DNA of 28,011 bases from CBCXVS01 sp965178525 (lineage in GTDB: Bacteria; Tectomicrobia; Entotheonellia; Entotheonellales; Entotheonellaceae). The notes below the pieces were generated by a model that worked only from the letters and a program-made list of their open reading frames with translations, was not told the origin of the DNA and did not search any database. The position numbers and the translations under genes are program-made. Shown piece by piece: positions 9,250-17,549 of the stretch. Within the stretch, counting starts at the first letter, position 1; each line of letters starts with the position of its first letter. Location: positions 1 to 28,011 of the forward strand of contig CBCXVS010000066.1 of the NCBI GenBank assembly GCA_965178525.1. The letters run 5' to 3'.

Positions 9250-10206
9250 TTATGGATGCTCTGCGAGACGCATGAATTGAGCCCCGTCCCACACGAAGCG
9301 TGTTTCGCCTCGGCGCCCCTCATGCTGCCATACCGCCACAATGTGGGGACGTCCTTGGGCCTGCAACGTGACTGTCAGGGTCTGTAACACGCTGCTAGGC
9401 GCCATGGCAGCGGTAGCCGGCTCGGCAATCATAGGATACGACGTCCCCTGGCTGAGCACGACACCATAGCAGTGTCCTTCATCATCCGCATGCCGATAGA
9501 CAAACAACACGTCCTGCGGCACGCCCGTGGCGCGGGCATCGACAAACCGCAAGCTGAGGATGACATCCCTCGGGGTGAAAAGCGGAGGGAATGACGCCGC
9601 CGGCTTCACACGGGCCGTTGGCAACCGCACCGGGAGACCGAGTTCAGCGGCGCGGCTAAGGTGTGTCAGGCTGCGTTGACGATAATCGTTGCTCTGCGCG
9701 GTCTGTGCGCCTGCCCGTTGCCAAAGCGCGAGTCCCATGAGGAGATGCGCCGCACTGTTGTCCGGTTGCAGCGCCAGGACATGTTGCAGACTCTTCTGGG
9801 CGCGTTGCCAAGGAGACGCACGCCATAGAAATGGGAACTGCGCCGGCGCTTTCTGCATCGACAGATAGCCCTGCGCCGCACCGATGAGGGCGCGCACTTT
9901 CGTCTGCCGTCCGCCGATTTCATAGGCTTTGGTAAAGGCTTTGACAGCGGTAGCGAGCCGCTGCTCACGTCGGTCGCCCGGATATTCATGCCGCGCCTGG
10001 TGCAGCACCGCATGGCCCCGCTCGATGTGCTCGGACGCGGTTTCTAGCGCTCCGGACGGCACGGCGGCCAGGAGCATCCACAGCCATCCCAGGATAGCGA
10101 GCTGGGCCATACGGACATATCTCCGGTTTGCCAGGAATCGACGTAGACGACCGGCATGTGTGGCGTCATGCTCCTGTGTCGTTATAGGGGTATTTCTTCT
10201 GCTCAC
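9250..10206 (-). CDS. Exported TPR-like hypothetical protein
   Basis: This 318-residue protein is of unknown function. A basic N-terminus (RRFLANRRYVR) leads into one hydrophobic segment, MAQLAILGWLWMLLAAVPSG (about residues 33-52), consistent with a signal peptide or membrane anchor. The middle (about 55-195) is helical and repeat-like: IERGHAVLHQARHEYPGD, AVKAFTKAYEIGGRQTKVRA and AQKSLQHVLALQPDNSAAHL resemble tetratricopeptide repeats. The C-terminal third has no family I recognise. The GTG start at 10206 has AAGGA about 10 nt upstream; the in-frame ATG at residue 33 is a possible alternative. It is divergent from the RNase D gene and on the same strand as the LLM gene. Confidence 0.7.
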   Translation of the reverse strand: MSRRNTPITTQEHDATHAGRLRRFLANRRYVRMAQLAILGWLWMLLAAVPSGALETASEHIERGHAVLHQARHEYPGDRREQRLATAVKAFTKAYEIGGRQTKVRALIGAAQGYLSMQKAPAQFPFLWRASPWQRAQKSLQHVLALQPDNSAAHLLMGLALWQRAGAQTAQSNDYRQRSLTHLSRAAELGLPVRLPTARVKPAASFPPLFTPRDVILSLRFVDARATGVPQDVLFVYRHADDEGHCYGVVLSQGTSYPMIAEPATAAMAPSSVLQTLTVTLQAQGRPHIVAVWQHEGRRGETRFVWDGAQFMRLAEHP

Positions 10207-10362
10207 AAGATGTTATCCTTAAATGAAGAGTGTGAGCATATTGAAGCGTCGTGCAGTAGGCCTCGAGCGGCTCCCGTTATCGGTCGCATCATCTCACCTC
10301 CCTGAACCGAACGCTGGATATACGAAGCCGGCACATAAACCGAGGAAGAAAGTCAGCACACC

Positions 10363-11541
10363 ATGTACATTCGCACCGCAGCCCCCCTGTGTCAGCTCTG
10401 TGACCAGGCCGAAGCCGCAGGCGTCTTCGCCCTCGACGTTGAATTCATCCGCGAACACTCCTATATTCCGAAGCTTGCGCTGATTCAAATCGCCGTCGAT
10501 GACATCTGCGCCATCATCGATCCACTCGAAGTTAACGATCTCTCGCCCTTACTCGAGCTGGTCTGCTCGCCGCATATCGTCAAAATTCTCCACGCCGCGA
10601 CCCAGGATATGGAAGTCTTGTATTGGCGTTCCAATACACCGCCGGCGGGGATTTTTGACACGCAGATTGCCGCTGCGATGGTAGGATTGGGCGAACAACT
10701 ATCATATAGCAACCTGGTTGAACGCCTGCTGGGGGTTTCCCTCTCCAAGGAGGAAAGTTATTCGGCCTGGCTGCAGCGCCCGCTAACCGCGGCACAGTTA
10801 GAATATGCGCTGAACGATGTACGCTATCTGCCCGATCTCCATGCCATTCTCTCATCGCGCCTGCAAGCCATGGACCGGACAGCCTGGGCATACGAGGAAT
10901 TTCGCAAATTCGAAGCGATCGATCGCTACCAGCGCGATCCCCGCACCCTCTTTCGCCGCATCCGCCGTGGCAATAATCTCTCGCCGGCCGGTCTGGCTAT
11001 CTTACGTGAGTTAGCGGCATGGCGGGACCAAGAAGCCCAAGAGCGGGACAAGCCGCCTGGGAGTATCGTGAACGATAACCAATTGGTTGACATCGCCCGT
11101 AAGGCCCCGCGCACGCTGAGTGATCTGCAGCGGTCTCGCGGGCTCTCATCACGTCTGATCGAGCGCTCGGCCCCAGCCATCCTCACCATGGTCGAACGTG
11201 GCTTGACCGTCGCTCAAGATGAGCGGCCTCAACCCGTGCGTGGGCACCGGCAAACGCAGGCGGAAAAAGTCATAGTGCGCTTTCTCGATGCGTGTTTAAA
11301 GGCCCTGTGTGCCCGTGAAAAACTCCCGGTCTCGTCGGTCGCCAACCGCAGCGACTTGGAAACCCTGGTGCGCCGGTATCGGCAGGGCCGCTTGGCAACC
11401 GCCGGGTGTCCAGTCCTAGAAGGCTGGCGCGGCGCCCTCATCGGTCAAGAATTGCTTGCGGTGCTCGAAGGGCAGATGCACGTTGCGCTTGATCCACATA
11501 CCGGGGAAGTCGTCTTCACCCCGCAACCGGCCATGCACTAA
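10363..11541 (+). CDS. rnd: Ribonuclease D
   Basis: RNase D is a 3'-to-5' exoribonuclease that trims tRNA precursors and other structured RNAs in the cytoplasm. The 392-residue length is typical. The DEDDy exonuclease domain shows FALDVEFIRE (D25, E27), HAATQDMEVLY (D82) and YALNDVRYL (Y148 and D152 in Y-x3-D spacing). An HRDC-like domain follows at about 215-295 (LAILRELAAWRDQEAQERDKPP, with DNQLVDIARKAPRTL). The C-terminal part (about 300-392) corresponds to the second HRDC region, more divergent. The ATG at 10363 has only a weak, distant AGGAAG upstream (about 10343). The gene appears intact and stands alone, divergent from the TPR-like gene and convergent with the DsbA-like gene. Confidence 0.92.
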   Translation: MYIRTAAPLCQLCDQAEAAGVFALDVEFIREHSYIPKLALIQIAVDDICAIIDPLEVNDLSPLLELVCSPHIVKILHAATQDMEVLYWRSNTPPAGIFDTQIAAAMVGLGEQLSYSNLVERLLGVSLSKEESYSAWLQRPLTAAQLEYALNDVRYLPDLHAILSSRLQAMDRTAWAYEEFRKFEAIDRYQRDPRTLFRRIRRGNNLSPAGLAILRELAAWRDQEAQERDKPPGSIVNDNQLVDIARKAPRTLSDLQRSRGLSSRLIERSAPAILTMVERGLTVAQDERPQPVRGHRQTQAEKVIVRFLDACLKALCAREKLPVSSVANRSDLETLVRRYRQGRLATAGCPVLEGWRGALIGQELLAVLEGQMHVALDPHTGEVVFTPQPAMH

Positions 11542-11740
11542 CCTAACCTACCGCCGCCCCTTTTTTCAAATAAGCTTTCGCACCCTACGCCACCCAATTC
11601 GTCCATGGCGTCAGGAAGAAACGCGCGCCAGCCGCAATATATTTTTCGACATTCCGATGACAGACTTCTGCCGGCGTATACGAGCAGATCGCATTGTGCC
11701 AGAATCGCCATCGTCAGGCAAGTCTCCGCGTCTTTCCGGA

Positions 11741-11772
11741 GCTGAGAGCTAACAGCTGAGAGCTAACAGCTA
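11741..11772. repeat. 14-bp tandem repeat (two copies plus 4 bp)
   Basis: The unit GCTGAGAGCTAACA occurs at 11741-11754 and 11755-11768, followed by GCTA. The unit contains AGCT palindromic cores and lies just 3' of the DsbA-like gene in the convergent intergenic space. Similar AGCTAACAGCTGA-type strings are frequent simple repeats in environmental genomes; no function is known to me. Confidence 0.7.
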
Positions 11773-11780
11773 AAACGGGG

Positions 11781-12419
11781 TTAGATCTGCGGCCGTTCGC
11801 CAAACACCGGGCCGGTATCCCGCGAGCGCTTAAACTCGAAGAATCCGGGCATGCGGCCAGCCGTGACCATGGCATCCCACATGCGCACTGCGTCGTCCCC
11901 GCGGGGCGCCGGGCTGAAAACCGGCCCGAAAAATCCCGGTCCCTCGCCACTATCGAGAACGATGAGCGGCACGCCAACATCCGTGCCAGCCTTGGCTTTG
12001 GCCTGATCCATATCGGCGTCGATCACCCGATCCCATGATTCATCGTCGGCTGCAGCAGCGAGAGCGGTGGGCAACCCGGCCTCCTGCAAGGCCGCTTCGA
12101 GCGTCGCCTTGTCGCCAACATTTTCCTCGTCGTGATGCCGACGGGTCCCCGCTGCCGTATAAAACTTACCGATCCCGTCGTTGCCATGGGCCTCACGCAC
12201 GGCCGCCGCCACCCGCAAGGCTCGCAGTCCCATCGCATGGCTGGACCGAAACCGTTCAGGTATGTCACGGCCCTCGTTGATCTTTTTTAGGCTAAACAAC
12301 TTCCAGTTCACCCGGATGCTCTTTTGCTGGGCCACGTCCACCATCCAACGCGACGTAATCCAGCACCAAGGACACACCACATCCCAGTAGAATTCGACCG
12401 TGTCTTGTGTATCGGACAT
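11781..12419 (-). CDS. DsbA-family thioredoxin-fold protein with CPWC motif (mycothiol-nitroreductase Rv2466c-like)
   Basis: This 212-residue protein has a thioredoxin fold with a helical insert, as in DsbA/FrnE/2-hydroxychromene-2-carboxylate isomerase relatives. The redox motif C16-P-W-C19 lies in FYWDVVCPWCWITSRWM. The cis-proline region is seen as AGTDVGVPLIVLDSGEG. No signal peptide precedes it, which points to a cytoplasmic thiol-disulfide enzyme. The CPWC motif and the sequence around residues 20-50 resemble the actinobacterial mycothiol-dependent nitroreductase Rv2466c more than periplasmic DsbA (CPHC). Whether this organism makes mycothiol is unknown. The start at 12419 has GGAGAGGAG upstream. 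A general FrnE-like oxidoreductase is the alternative. Confidence 0.78.
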   Translation of the reverse strand: MSDTQDTVEFYWDVVCPWCWITSRWMVDVAQQKSIRVNWKLFSLKKINEGRDIPERFRSSHAMGLRALRVAAAVREAHGNDGIGKFYTAAGTRRHHDEENVGDKATLEAALQEAGLPTALAAAADDESWDRVIDADMDQAKAKAGTDVGVPLIVLDSGEGPGFFGPVFSPAPRGDDAVRMWDAMVTAGRMPGFFEFKRSRDTGPVFGERPQI

Positions 12420-12588
12420 GGATTCGCTCTCCTCTCCTTCCGTGACAGATCATCACACCGCGTCCATTCGCGTGCGTATCATCGTTATCTAACGAACAAC
12501 GAGCCGTGTTTACTCCCTCACGCTGCCTCTGTCAAGCATGATGCAGACGTAGGGTCTGGGGCGAGAGTAGATGCCAGAACGGCGACAT

Positions 12589-12618
12589 GTCAACACGTCA
12601 AAATGTTGACGTGTTGAC
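12589..12618. promoter_or_regulatory. Perfect 13-bp inverted repeat (hairpin or operator)
   Basis: GTCAACACGTCAA (12589-12601) and its exact complement TTGACGTGTTGAC (12606-12618) are separated by AATG. No T-run follows on either strand within a few bases, so it is not a classic terminator. It lies about 170 bp upstream of the DsbA-like gene and 500 bp upstream of prkA. An operator for a dimeric regulator or a strong RNA hairpin are both possible. Confidence 0.65.
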
Positions 12619-13069
12619 GCCAACGGTTTGGCGCTTGGATGCGCTTGCCATCGCGCACCGTCTATTGGGCAGACTGCAATCCTCTCTGGGCAGTTGTAGG
12701 ACAGTCGTCCTAGAGAGCTGGACAGAACAAGCCGCCTAGACCGTTTTACCGACGAGATGGTAGTTGGTACAGAACTTGCTCTCTGTTCCACTTTAGTAAA
12801 GAAGGAGCCACCCCTGGCACATACTAATCTGGCTTGTTAGCATTTCCAGGAAGGATCGATTTTCGGCGATTGAACGGTAGAAGGAGAGATCGGTACTTCA
12901 GCACACCTTGGTGCTCCGCCACTCCGCATCGCCTGCTGCCGCCCGTAGCGCACCCATGGGTTCCAGCATCTTCGGGGGCCCTCAGCACCAGTCCCTCGCT
13001 TGTCCGGCTCGCTCCCGTTGACGTTGTACGTGTCATCTCTCCACACCGACATTCTGAGTGAATCCTGCA

Positions 13070-13100
13070 CGATGCACGACAGCCCATCCCCCGTGCATCG
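13070..13100 (+). promoter_or_regulatory. 9-bp inverted repeat just upstream of prkA
   Basis: CGATGCACG (13070-13078) and CGTGCATCG (13092-13100) are exact complements around a 13-nt loop. The repeat ends 21 nt before the prkA ATG, so it is probably in the leader of the operon mRNA or overlaps the promoter. The ribosome-binding site AGAGG lies between it and the ATG. Confidence 0.55.
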
Positions 13101-13121
13101 GCTTAGATATCAGAGGTCGCT

Positions 13122-15023
13122 ATGAGCATACTCGAAAAGATCGACGCGCATCTGCACACCCATCGCATGGACACCTGGGAAGGGACCTTTCGCGACTATC
13201 TGCCCATGGTCATCGAGCAGTCCGCTCTGGCCCAGCGCGCCCATACCCGACTCTACAACATGATTAAAGCTGCCGGCGTCCACGTGGACGAGGCCAAGAA
13301 GGAACACTACGCCTTTTTCGAGCACGAGCTCTTCGGCATCGACGAACCCCTGGCGCGGGTGGTGGAGTATTTTAAAGCCGCCTCCTTGGGCTCCGATGTC
13401 GGCCGGCGCATCTTGCTGCTCTACGGCCCGCCGTCGTCGGGCAAAAGCCAGTTGGTCATTTTGCTCAAACGCAGTCTGGAGGCGTACACGCAAACCCCGG
13501 AGGGCGCCGTCTATGCCATTGCCGACTGTCCGCAGCAGGACGACCCGCTGCTGCTCCTGCCGCACCCGCTGCGCCACGACTTTCAGCAGGAAACCGGGGT
13601 CTATGTGGAGGGCGACCTCTGTCCGCAATGCGCCCTCAATCTGCGCGAAAAATACCAGGGCGATATCTATCAGGTACCGGTGAAGCGCCTGTTCTTCTCG
13701 GAAAAGGAGCGCGTTGGTATCGGCACCTTTGTGCCCTCCGATCCCAAATCGCAAGATATTTCCGAGCTGGTGGGCAGTATCGACCTCTCCACCATTGGCG
13801 ACTATGGCTCAGAGTCCGATCCGCGCGCCTACCGCTTTGACGGCGAACTCAACATCGCCAACCGCGGCTTGACGGAATTCATCGAGATGCTCAAGGCCGA
13901 TGAACACTTTCTCTACGTGCTGCTGACCCTGGCGCAGGAAAAGAATATCAAGACCGGGCGCTTTCCCCTGATCTATGCCGACGAGTGTGTCATCTCACAC
14001 ACCAATGAGACGGAATTCAATGAGTTCATGGCGGACAAGAAGTCCGAGGCGCTGCACGACCGCATGATCATGGTGCGCATTCCGTACAACCTGAAGGTGT
14101 CGCAGGAGGTGCGCATCTACGAGAAACTGCTGCGGCAGACGAATCTGCAAGGGGTGCATATGGCGCCGCACGCCCTGCGCGTGGCCGCCATCTTCGGGGT
14201 GTTGTCGCGCTTGGAAGCGCCGAGCATGAACGGCTTGACGCTGGTGAAAAAGATGAAGCTCTACGATGGCGAGGAGGTCGAGGGCTTCCGGCAAAAAGAC
14301 GTCAAGATGATCCAGGAACAGACCGAGCGCGAGGGCATGGACGGCATCTCGCCGCGCTTTATTATCAATCGCATCTCGGCCTCGCTCATCAAGCCGGAGG
14401 CGCGCTGCGTCAACCCCATTGACGTGCTGCGGGCGGTGAAGGACGGCGTCGAGCATCATGGGCAGTTCAATCAAGCGGAACGGGAGCGCTTAAACAATCT
14501 CGTGGCGGATGCGCGCCGGGAATACGATGAAATTGCCCGTACGGATGTGCAAAAAACCTTCTTTATCTCGTTCGACCAGGAAGCACTGACGCTGCTCGAC
14601 AATTACCTCGATAATGTCGAGGCCTACCTGGATCAGACCAAGCTCACCGATCCGATCACCGGGGAGGACGTGGCGCCGGATGAAAAGCTGATGCGCTCCA
14701 TCGAGGACAAAATCCAGGTGCCGGAATATGGCAAGGATAGCTTCCGCAATGAGATCTTTCGCAAGGTGGCGATGGCGTACCGGCATGGCGAGACGTTCGA
14801 CTATACGACGCATGACAAGCTCAAGGATGCGATCGAAAAGCAGCTGTTTGAGGAACGCCGCGATACCATCAAGCTCACCATTACGTCGCGCAGCCCGGAT
14901 ACGGAGCAACTGCGCAAACTCAATCAGGTGTTGGACAATTTGGTCGAGCGCGAGGGCTATTGTAGCGAGTGCGCCAATGAGTTGCTCAAATACGTCAGCA
15001 GCTTGCTGGCGCGGGAGAAATAA
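13122..15023 (+). CDS. prkA: PrkA-family serine protein kinase (YeaG)
   Basis: PrkA/YeaG is a cytoplasmic AAA+ protein with a C-terminal kinase-like domain, induced by starvation and stress and required for normal sporulation or stationary-phase survival in model bacteria. The 633-residue length is typical. The P-loop GPPSSGKS begins at residue 102, after the family sequence YFKAASLGSDVGRRILLLYG. Further signatures are CPQQDDPLLLLPH, KTGRFPLIYADECVISHTNE and GISPRFIINRIS. The ATG at 13122 is preceded by AGAGG. The stop is followed after 2 nt by the yeaH ATG, so the genes are cotranscribed. No lesion is seen. Some workers regard the AAA+ part as a protease rather than a kinase regulator. Confidence 0.95.
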   Translation: MSILEKIDAHLHTHRMDTWEGTFRDYLPMVIEQSALAQRAHTRLYNMIKAAGVHVDEAKKEHYAFFEHELFGIDEPLARVVEYFKAASLGSDVGRRILLLYGPPSSGKSQLVILLKRSLEAYTQTPEGAVYAIADCPQQDDPLLLLPHPLRHDFQQETGVYVEGDLCPQCALNLREKYQGDIYQVPVKRLFFSEKERVGIGTFVPSDPKSQDISELVGSIDLSTIGDYGSESDPRAYRFDGELNIANRGLTEFIEMLKADEHFLYVLLTLAQEKNIKTGRFPLIYADECVISHTNETEFNEFMADKKSEALHDRMIMVRIPYNLKVSQEVRIYEKLLRQTNLQGVHMAPHALRVAAIFGVLSRLEAPSMNGLTLVKKMKLYDGEEVEGFRQKDVKMIQEQTEREGMDGISPRFIINRISASLIKPEARCVNPIDVLRAVKDGVEHHGQFNQAERERLNNLVADARREYDEIARTDVQKTFFISFDQEALTLLDNYLDNVEAYLDQTKLTDPITGEDVAPDEKLMRSIEDKIQVPEYGKDSFRNEIFRKVAMAYRHGETFDYTTHDKLKDAIEKQLFEERRDTIKLTITSRSPDTEQLRKLNQVLDNLVEREGYCSECANELLKYVSSLLAREK

Positions 15024-15025
15024 GC

Positions 15026-16183
15026 ATGTCGCTGCCCTGGGAACTACGTCGGCGCGGGCTCAAAGATAGCTTGCGGCATGATCAGCGGGTGAAGGACGCC
15101 ATCCGCAAAAACTTGCGCGAGTTGATCAGCGAGGAGGCGATTATCACGTCGGATGGCCGCAAAAAGGTAAAAATTCCGCTGCGCTATCTGGATCAGTACC
15201 GCTTCAAGTACGGGCAGCCGCAGCCGGGCGTGGGGCAAGGGTCGGGCGAGCCGGGAGACGTGCTGGGGCGGCAGCCGGGAGAGGGGGATGAACCGGGCGA
15301 TGGGCCGGCCGGGGACCAACCGGGCGAGCACACCTATGAGGTGGAGGTGCCGCTGGAAGAGCTGACGCAGATGATGTTGGACGATCTGGCCTTGCCGTGG
15401 CTGGAGGAGAAACCGGAGCGGCAGGTGACGTCGGTGTCGCACCGCTTTACGGACATCCGCCGCAAGGGCTCGCTGGCCAATCTGGACAAGCGCCGCACCT
15501 TGATGAACAACATTCGGCGCAATGCCGCCCGAGGACAGGCGGAGGTGCGGCGGCTGCACGAGGATGACTTGCGTTTCAAGGTCTGGGATGTGCACGAGGA
15601 GGTGCAGGCCAATGCCGCGGTCTACATGCTGATGGACTGTAGCGGCTCCATGACCACGCGCAAGAAGTACGTGGCCAAGAGCTTTTTTTTCTGGATGGTG
15701 CGGTTTTTGCAGCTGAAGTACCGGCAGGTGGAGACGGTGTTTATCGCGCACGATGTACAGGCGCAGGTGGTGCCGGAGCCGGAGTTTTTTACCCTCTCGA
15801 GTGCCGGCGGGACGTGTTGTTCGTCGGCCTACAAGCTGGCGCATGAGCAGATCCAGCAGCACCATCCGGCGCGGAGCTGGAACACCTACCTGTTTCACTT
15901 TTCCGATGGCGATAACTGGCCCAGTGATAATGTGACGTGTAAGGAGTGGGTGACAGCGCTCTTGACGCAGTGCACCATGGTCGGCTACGGCGAAATCCGC
16001 TATGGCGACGACAGCAGCTTTTACGGCTGGTTGCAGCAGACGGCGACGGTGCCGAGTTCGTTGCAAGGGGTGTTGGAGGGGATTGCGCACCCGCGTTTTC
16101 TGCGGGTCACCATTCGTCATAAAGACGACGTGTATCAGGTATTGCGGGATTTTCTGCAACCGCGGGAGGGCAGTCATGTTTGA
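15026..16183 (+). CDS. yeaH: YeaH/YhbH family protein (DUF444, von Willebrand A-like)
   Basis: This 385-residue protein is of the YeaH/YhbH family, always linked to PrkA and SpoVR; its biochemical role is unresolved. The N-terminus binds the family pattern RRGLKDSLRHDQRVKDAIRK. A Gly/Pro/acid-rich linker covers about residues 63-105. The C-terminal half is a von Willebrand A-like domain: the MIDAS-like D-x-S-x-S is at D204, S206, S208 (VYMLMDCSGSMTTR), followed by VETVFIAHDVQAQ, SSAGGTCCSSAYKLA and HFSDGDNW. The ATG at 15026 lies 2 nt after prkA; the end overlaps the spoVR start by 8 nt. The family's Bacillus member YhbH is a sporulation protein, but nothing here proves sporulation. Confidence 0.93.
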   Translation: MSLPWELRRRGLKDSLRHDQRVKDAIRKNLRELISEEAIITSDGRKKVKIPLRYLDQYRFKYGQPQPGVGQGSGEPGDVLGRQPGEGDEPGDGPAGDQPGEHTYEVEVPLEELTQMMLDDLALPWLEEKPERQVTSVSHRFTDIRRKGSLANLDKRRTLMNNIRRNAARGQAEVRRLHEDDLRFKVWDVHEEVQANAAVYMLMDCSGSMTTRKKYVAKSFFFWMVRFLQLKYRQVETVFIAHDVQAQVVPEPEFFTLSSAGGTCCSSAYKLAHEQIQQHHPARSWNTYLFHFSDGDNWPSDNVTCKEWVTALLTQCTMVGYGEIRYGDDSSFYGWLQQTATVPSSLQGVLEGIAHPRFLRVTIRHKDDVYQVLRDFLQPREGSHV

Positions 16184-17549
16184 GGCGCGCCTGGCAGAAC
16201 TCGAGACCCTAGCTGCGGGAGCAGGGGCTGGATTTTTCCCGACCTCGTTTGAGGTGGTGCCGCACGATATCATGACGGAGGTGGCCGCCTATGGCTTGCC
16301 AACGCGGGCGCGGCATTGGTCCTATGGCAAGGTGTATCAGAGCCAGCGCCTCTATGGCACCATGGGGCTGTCGAAGATCTATGAAATCGTGCTCAATAAT
16401 GATCCGGGCATGGCGTTTTTGCTCGATACGAATCCCGATATTGCCAATCTCTTGGTGGCGGCGCATGTGTTTGGGCATGTCGATTTTTTCAAAAACAACG
16501 GGCTCTTTGCGCCGACCAATCGCAACATGATCAATGATGCCATGGCGCACGCTCTGCGCATCGATGGTTATATCGAACGCTATGGCTTGGAGACGGTGGA
16601 GCATCTGATGGATATCGGCTTCGCCCTGGACCGCCATATCGACCCGCACGCCGGCCTCAGGCGGCAGCCGTATCCGGAGCGCCGGGTGGTGGAAAAGGAG
16701 CGCCTGCCGCAGCCCTATGACGATCTGTTCGAGGCGCCCAGCCCGAGCGTCACGTATGCGGTCGAGGGCGACGCGTTTCCGCCGCATCCGGAGCGGGATC
16801 TGTTGTGGTTTCTGAGCACGTATGCGCGGCTCGAAACGTGGCAGCGCGATGTGCTGCAGATCATCCGGGAGGAGTCGTATTATTTTTATCCGCAGTTCCT
16901 GACGAAGATCATGAATGAAGGGTGGGCGAGTTATTGGCATGCCGAACTGTTTCACCAGTACCGGGAGGTCTCCCCAGAGGACATGCTGGAATTCGCCCGC
17001 CTCCACGCCAGCGTCGTCCATCCCGGCGGGCGCTATGCCATTAACCCCTATTACCTGGGGTATACGGTCTTGGTCGATATCGAAAAACGCTGGGATCAGT
17101 TGCACGCCGAAGGGACATCGCCGCTGGCGGGCCGGGAGAAACTCTTTGAGGTGCGGCGCACGGAGGACGACATCTCATTTTTGCGCAATTATTTGACCAT
17201 CGAATTGGTGCAGAAGCTGGAACTCTTTGCCTATGGCCAGAAGAACGCCGATGCGGCCAAGCCGCAGGCGTCGCAGAGCCAGGATATCGTCATCACGAGT
17301 CGCGAACGGGAGGCGGTGCTGGAGGCGCTGCTGGCGCCACGCTACAACTATGGCGTGCCGCATATCGTGGTGCAGGACGTAGCGCAAAACGAACTCTATC
17401 TCGCCCATGGGAACCGCGAGACGTCTTTCCTCGATCGGAACTATGCGAAGCAAACCCTGGCCTATATCGCGGAACTCTGGCAGCATCCGGTGCACGTGCT
17501 GACCCATGATGAGCATGGCAAAGAGGTGTACCTGACGTCGGTGGCGTAG
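16176..17549 (+). CDS. spoVR: SpoVR family protein (YcgB)
   Basis: This 457-residue member of the SpoVR/YcgB family is the third gene of the conserved prkA-yeaH-spoVR set. Family sequence includes FEVVPHDIMTEVAAYGLP, RHWSYGKVYQSQ, YEIVLNNDPGMAFLLDTN, HVFGHVDFFKNN, ESYYFYPQFLTKIMNEGWAS and YAINPYYLGYTVL. The ATG at 16176 is chosen because it overlaps the yeaH stop by 8 nt and agrees with family starts; the frame is open further upstream only because it runs across yeaH. In Bacillus, SpoVR affects cortex formation; in non-sporeformers such as E. coli the role is linked to stationary phase. The frame is intact. Confidence 0.93.
   Translation: MFEARLAELETLAAGAGAGFFPTSFEVVPHDIMTEVAAYGLPTRARHWSYGKVYQSQRLYGTMGLSKIYEIVLNNDPGMAFLLDTNPDIANLLVAAHVFGHVDFFKNNGLFAPTNRNMINDAMAHALRIDGYIERYGLETVEHLMDIGFALDRHIDPHAGLRRQPYPERRVVEKERLPQPYDDLFEAPSPSVTYAVEGDAFPPHPERDLLWFLSTYARLETWQRDVLQIIREESYYFYPQFLTKIMNEGWASYWHAELFHQYREVSPEDMLEFARLHASVVHPGGRYAINPYYLGYTVLVDIEKRWDQLHAEGTSPLAGREKLFEVRRTEDDISFLRNYLTIELVQKLELFAYGQKNADAAKPQASQSQDIVITSREREAVLEALLAPRYNYGVPHIVVQDVAQNELYLAHGNRETSFLDRNYAKQTLAYIAELWQHPVHVLTHDEHGKEVYLTSVA

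Larger units (their letters stand above)
12420..13121. other. Intergenic region between DsbA-like gene and prkA, with inverted repeats
   Basis: This 702-bp divergent region has no protein I can support. Short frames on both strands (for example 12834-13061 and 12824-13087) overlap each other and look random. It holds a perfect 13-bp inverted repeat (12589-12618), a smaller 6-bp one (12697-12712, TAGGAC/GTCCTA) and a perfect 9-bp inverted repeat close to the prkA start (13070-13100). Its size suggests control regions for both flanking genes, or an unrecognised RNA. Confidence 0.55.

Noticed and set aside
11664..11681. 18-mer ACTTCTGCCGGCGTATAC shared (17/18) with 24329-24346
   Set aside because: Over all position pairs in a window of this size, a match of this quality is expected about once by chance, so it is not evidence of a repeat family.
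12697..12712. TAGGAC/GTCCTA small inverted repeat as a regulatory site
   Set aside because: Arms of 6 bp are too short to stand out in 700 bp of intergenic sequence; noted only in the region description.
12824..13087. Short overlapping frames upstream of prkA
   Set aside because: Frames on both strands overlap, with no family match; I considered a group II intron or reverse-transcriptase remnant but saw no domain V pattern.
15044..16273. 409-codon minus-strand frame opposite yeaH
   Set aside because: It is the shadow of the yeaH codon bias; its His/Arg/Leu-rich sequence has no domain, and yeaH is strongly supported.
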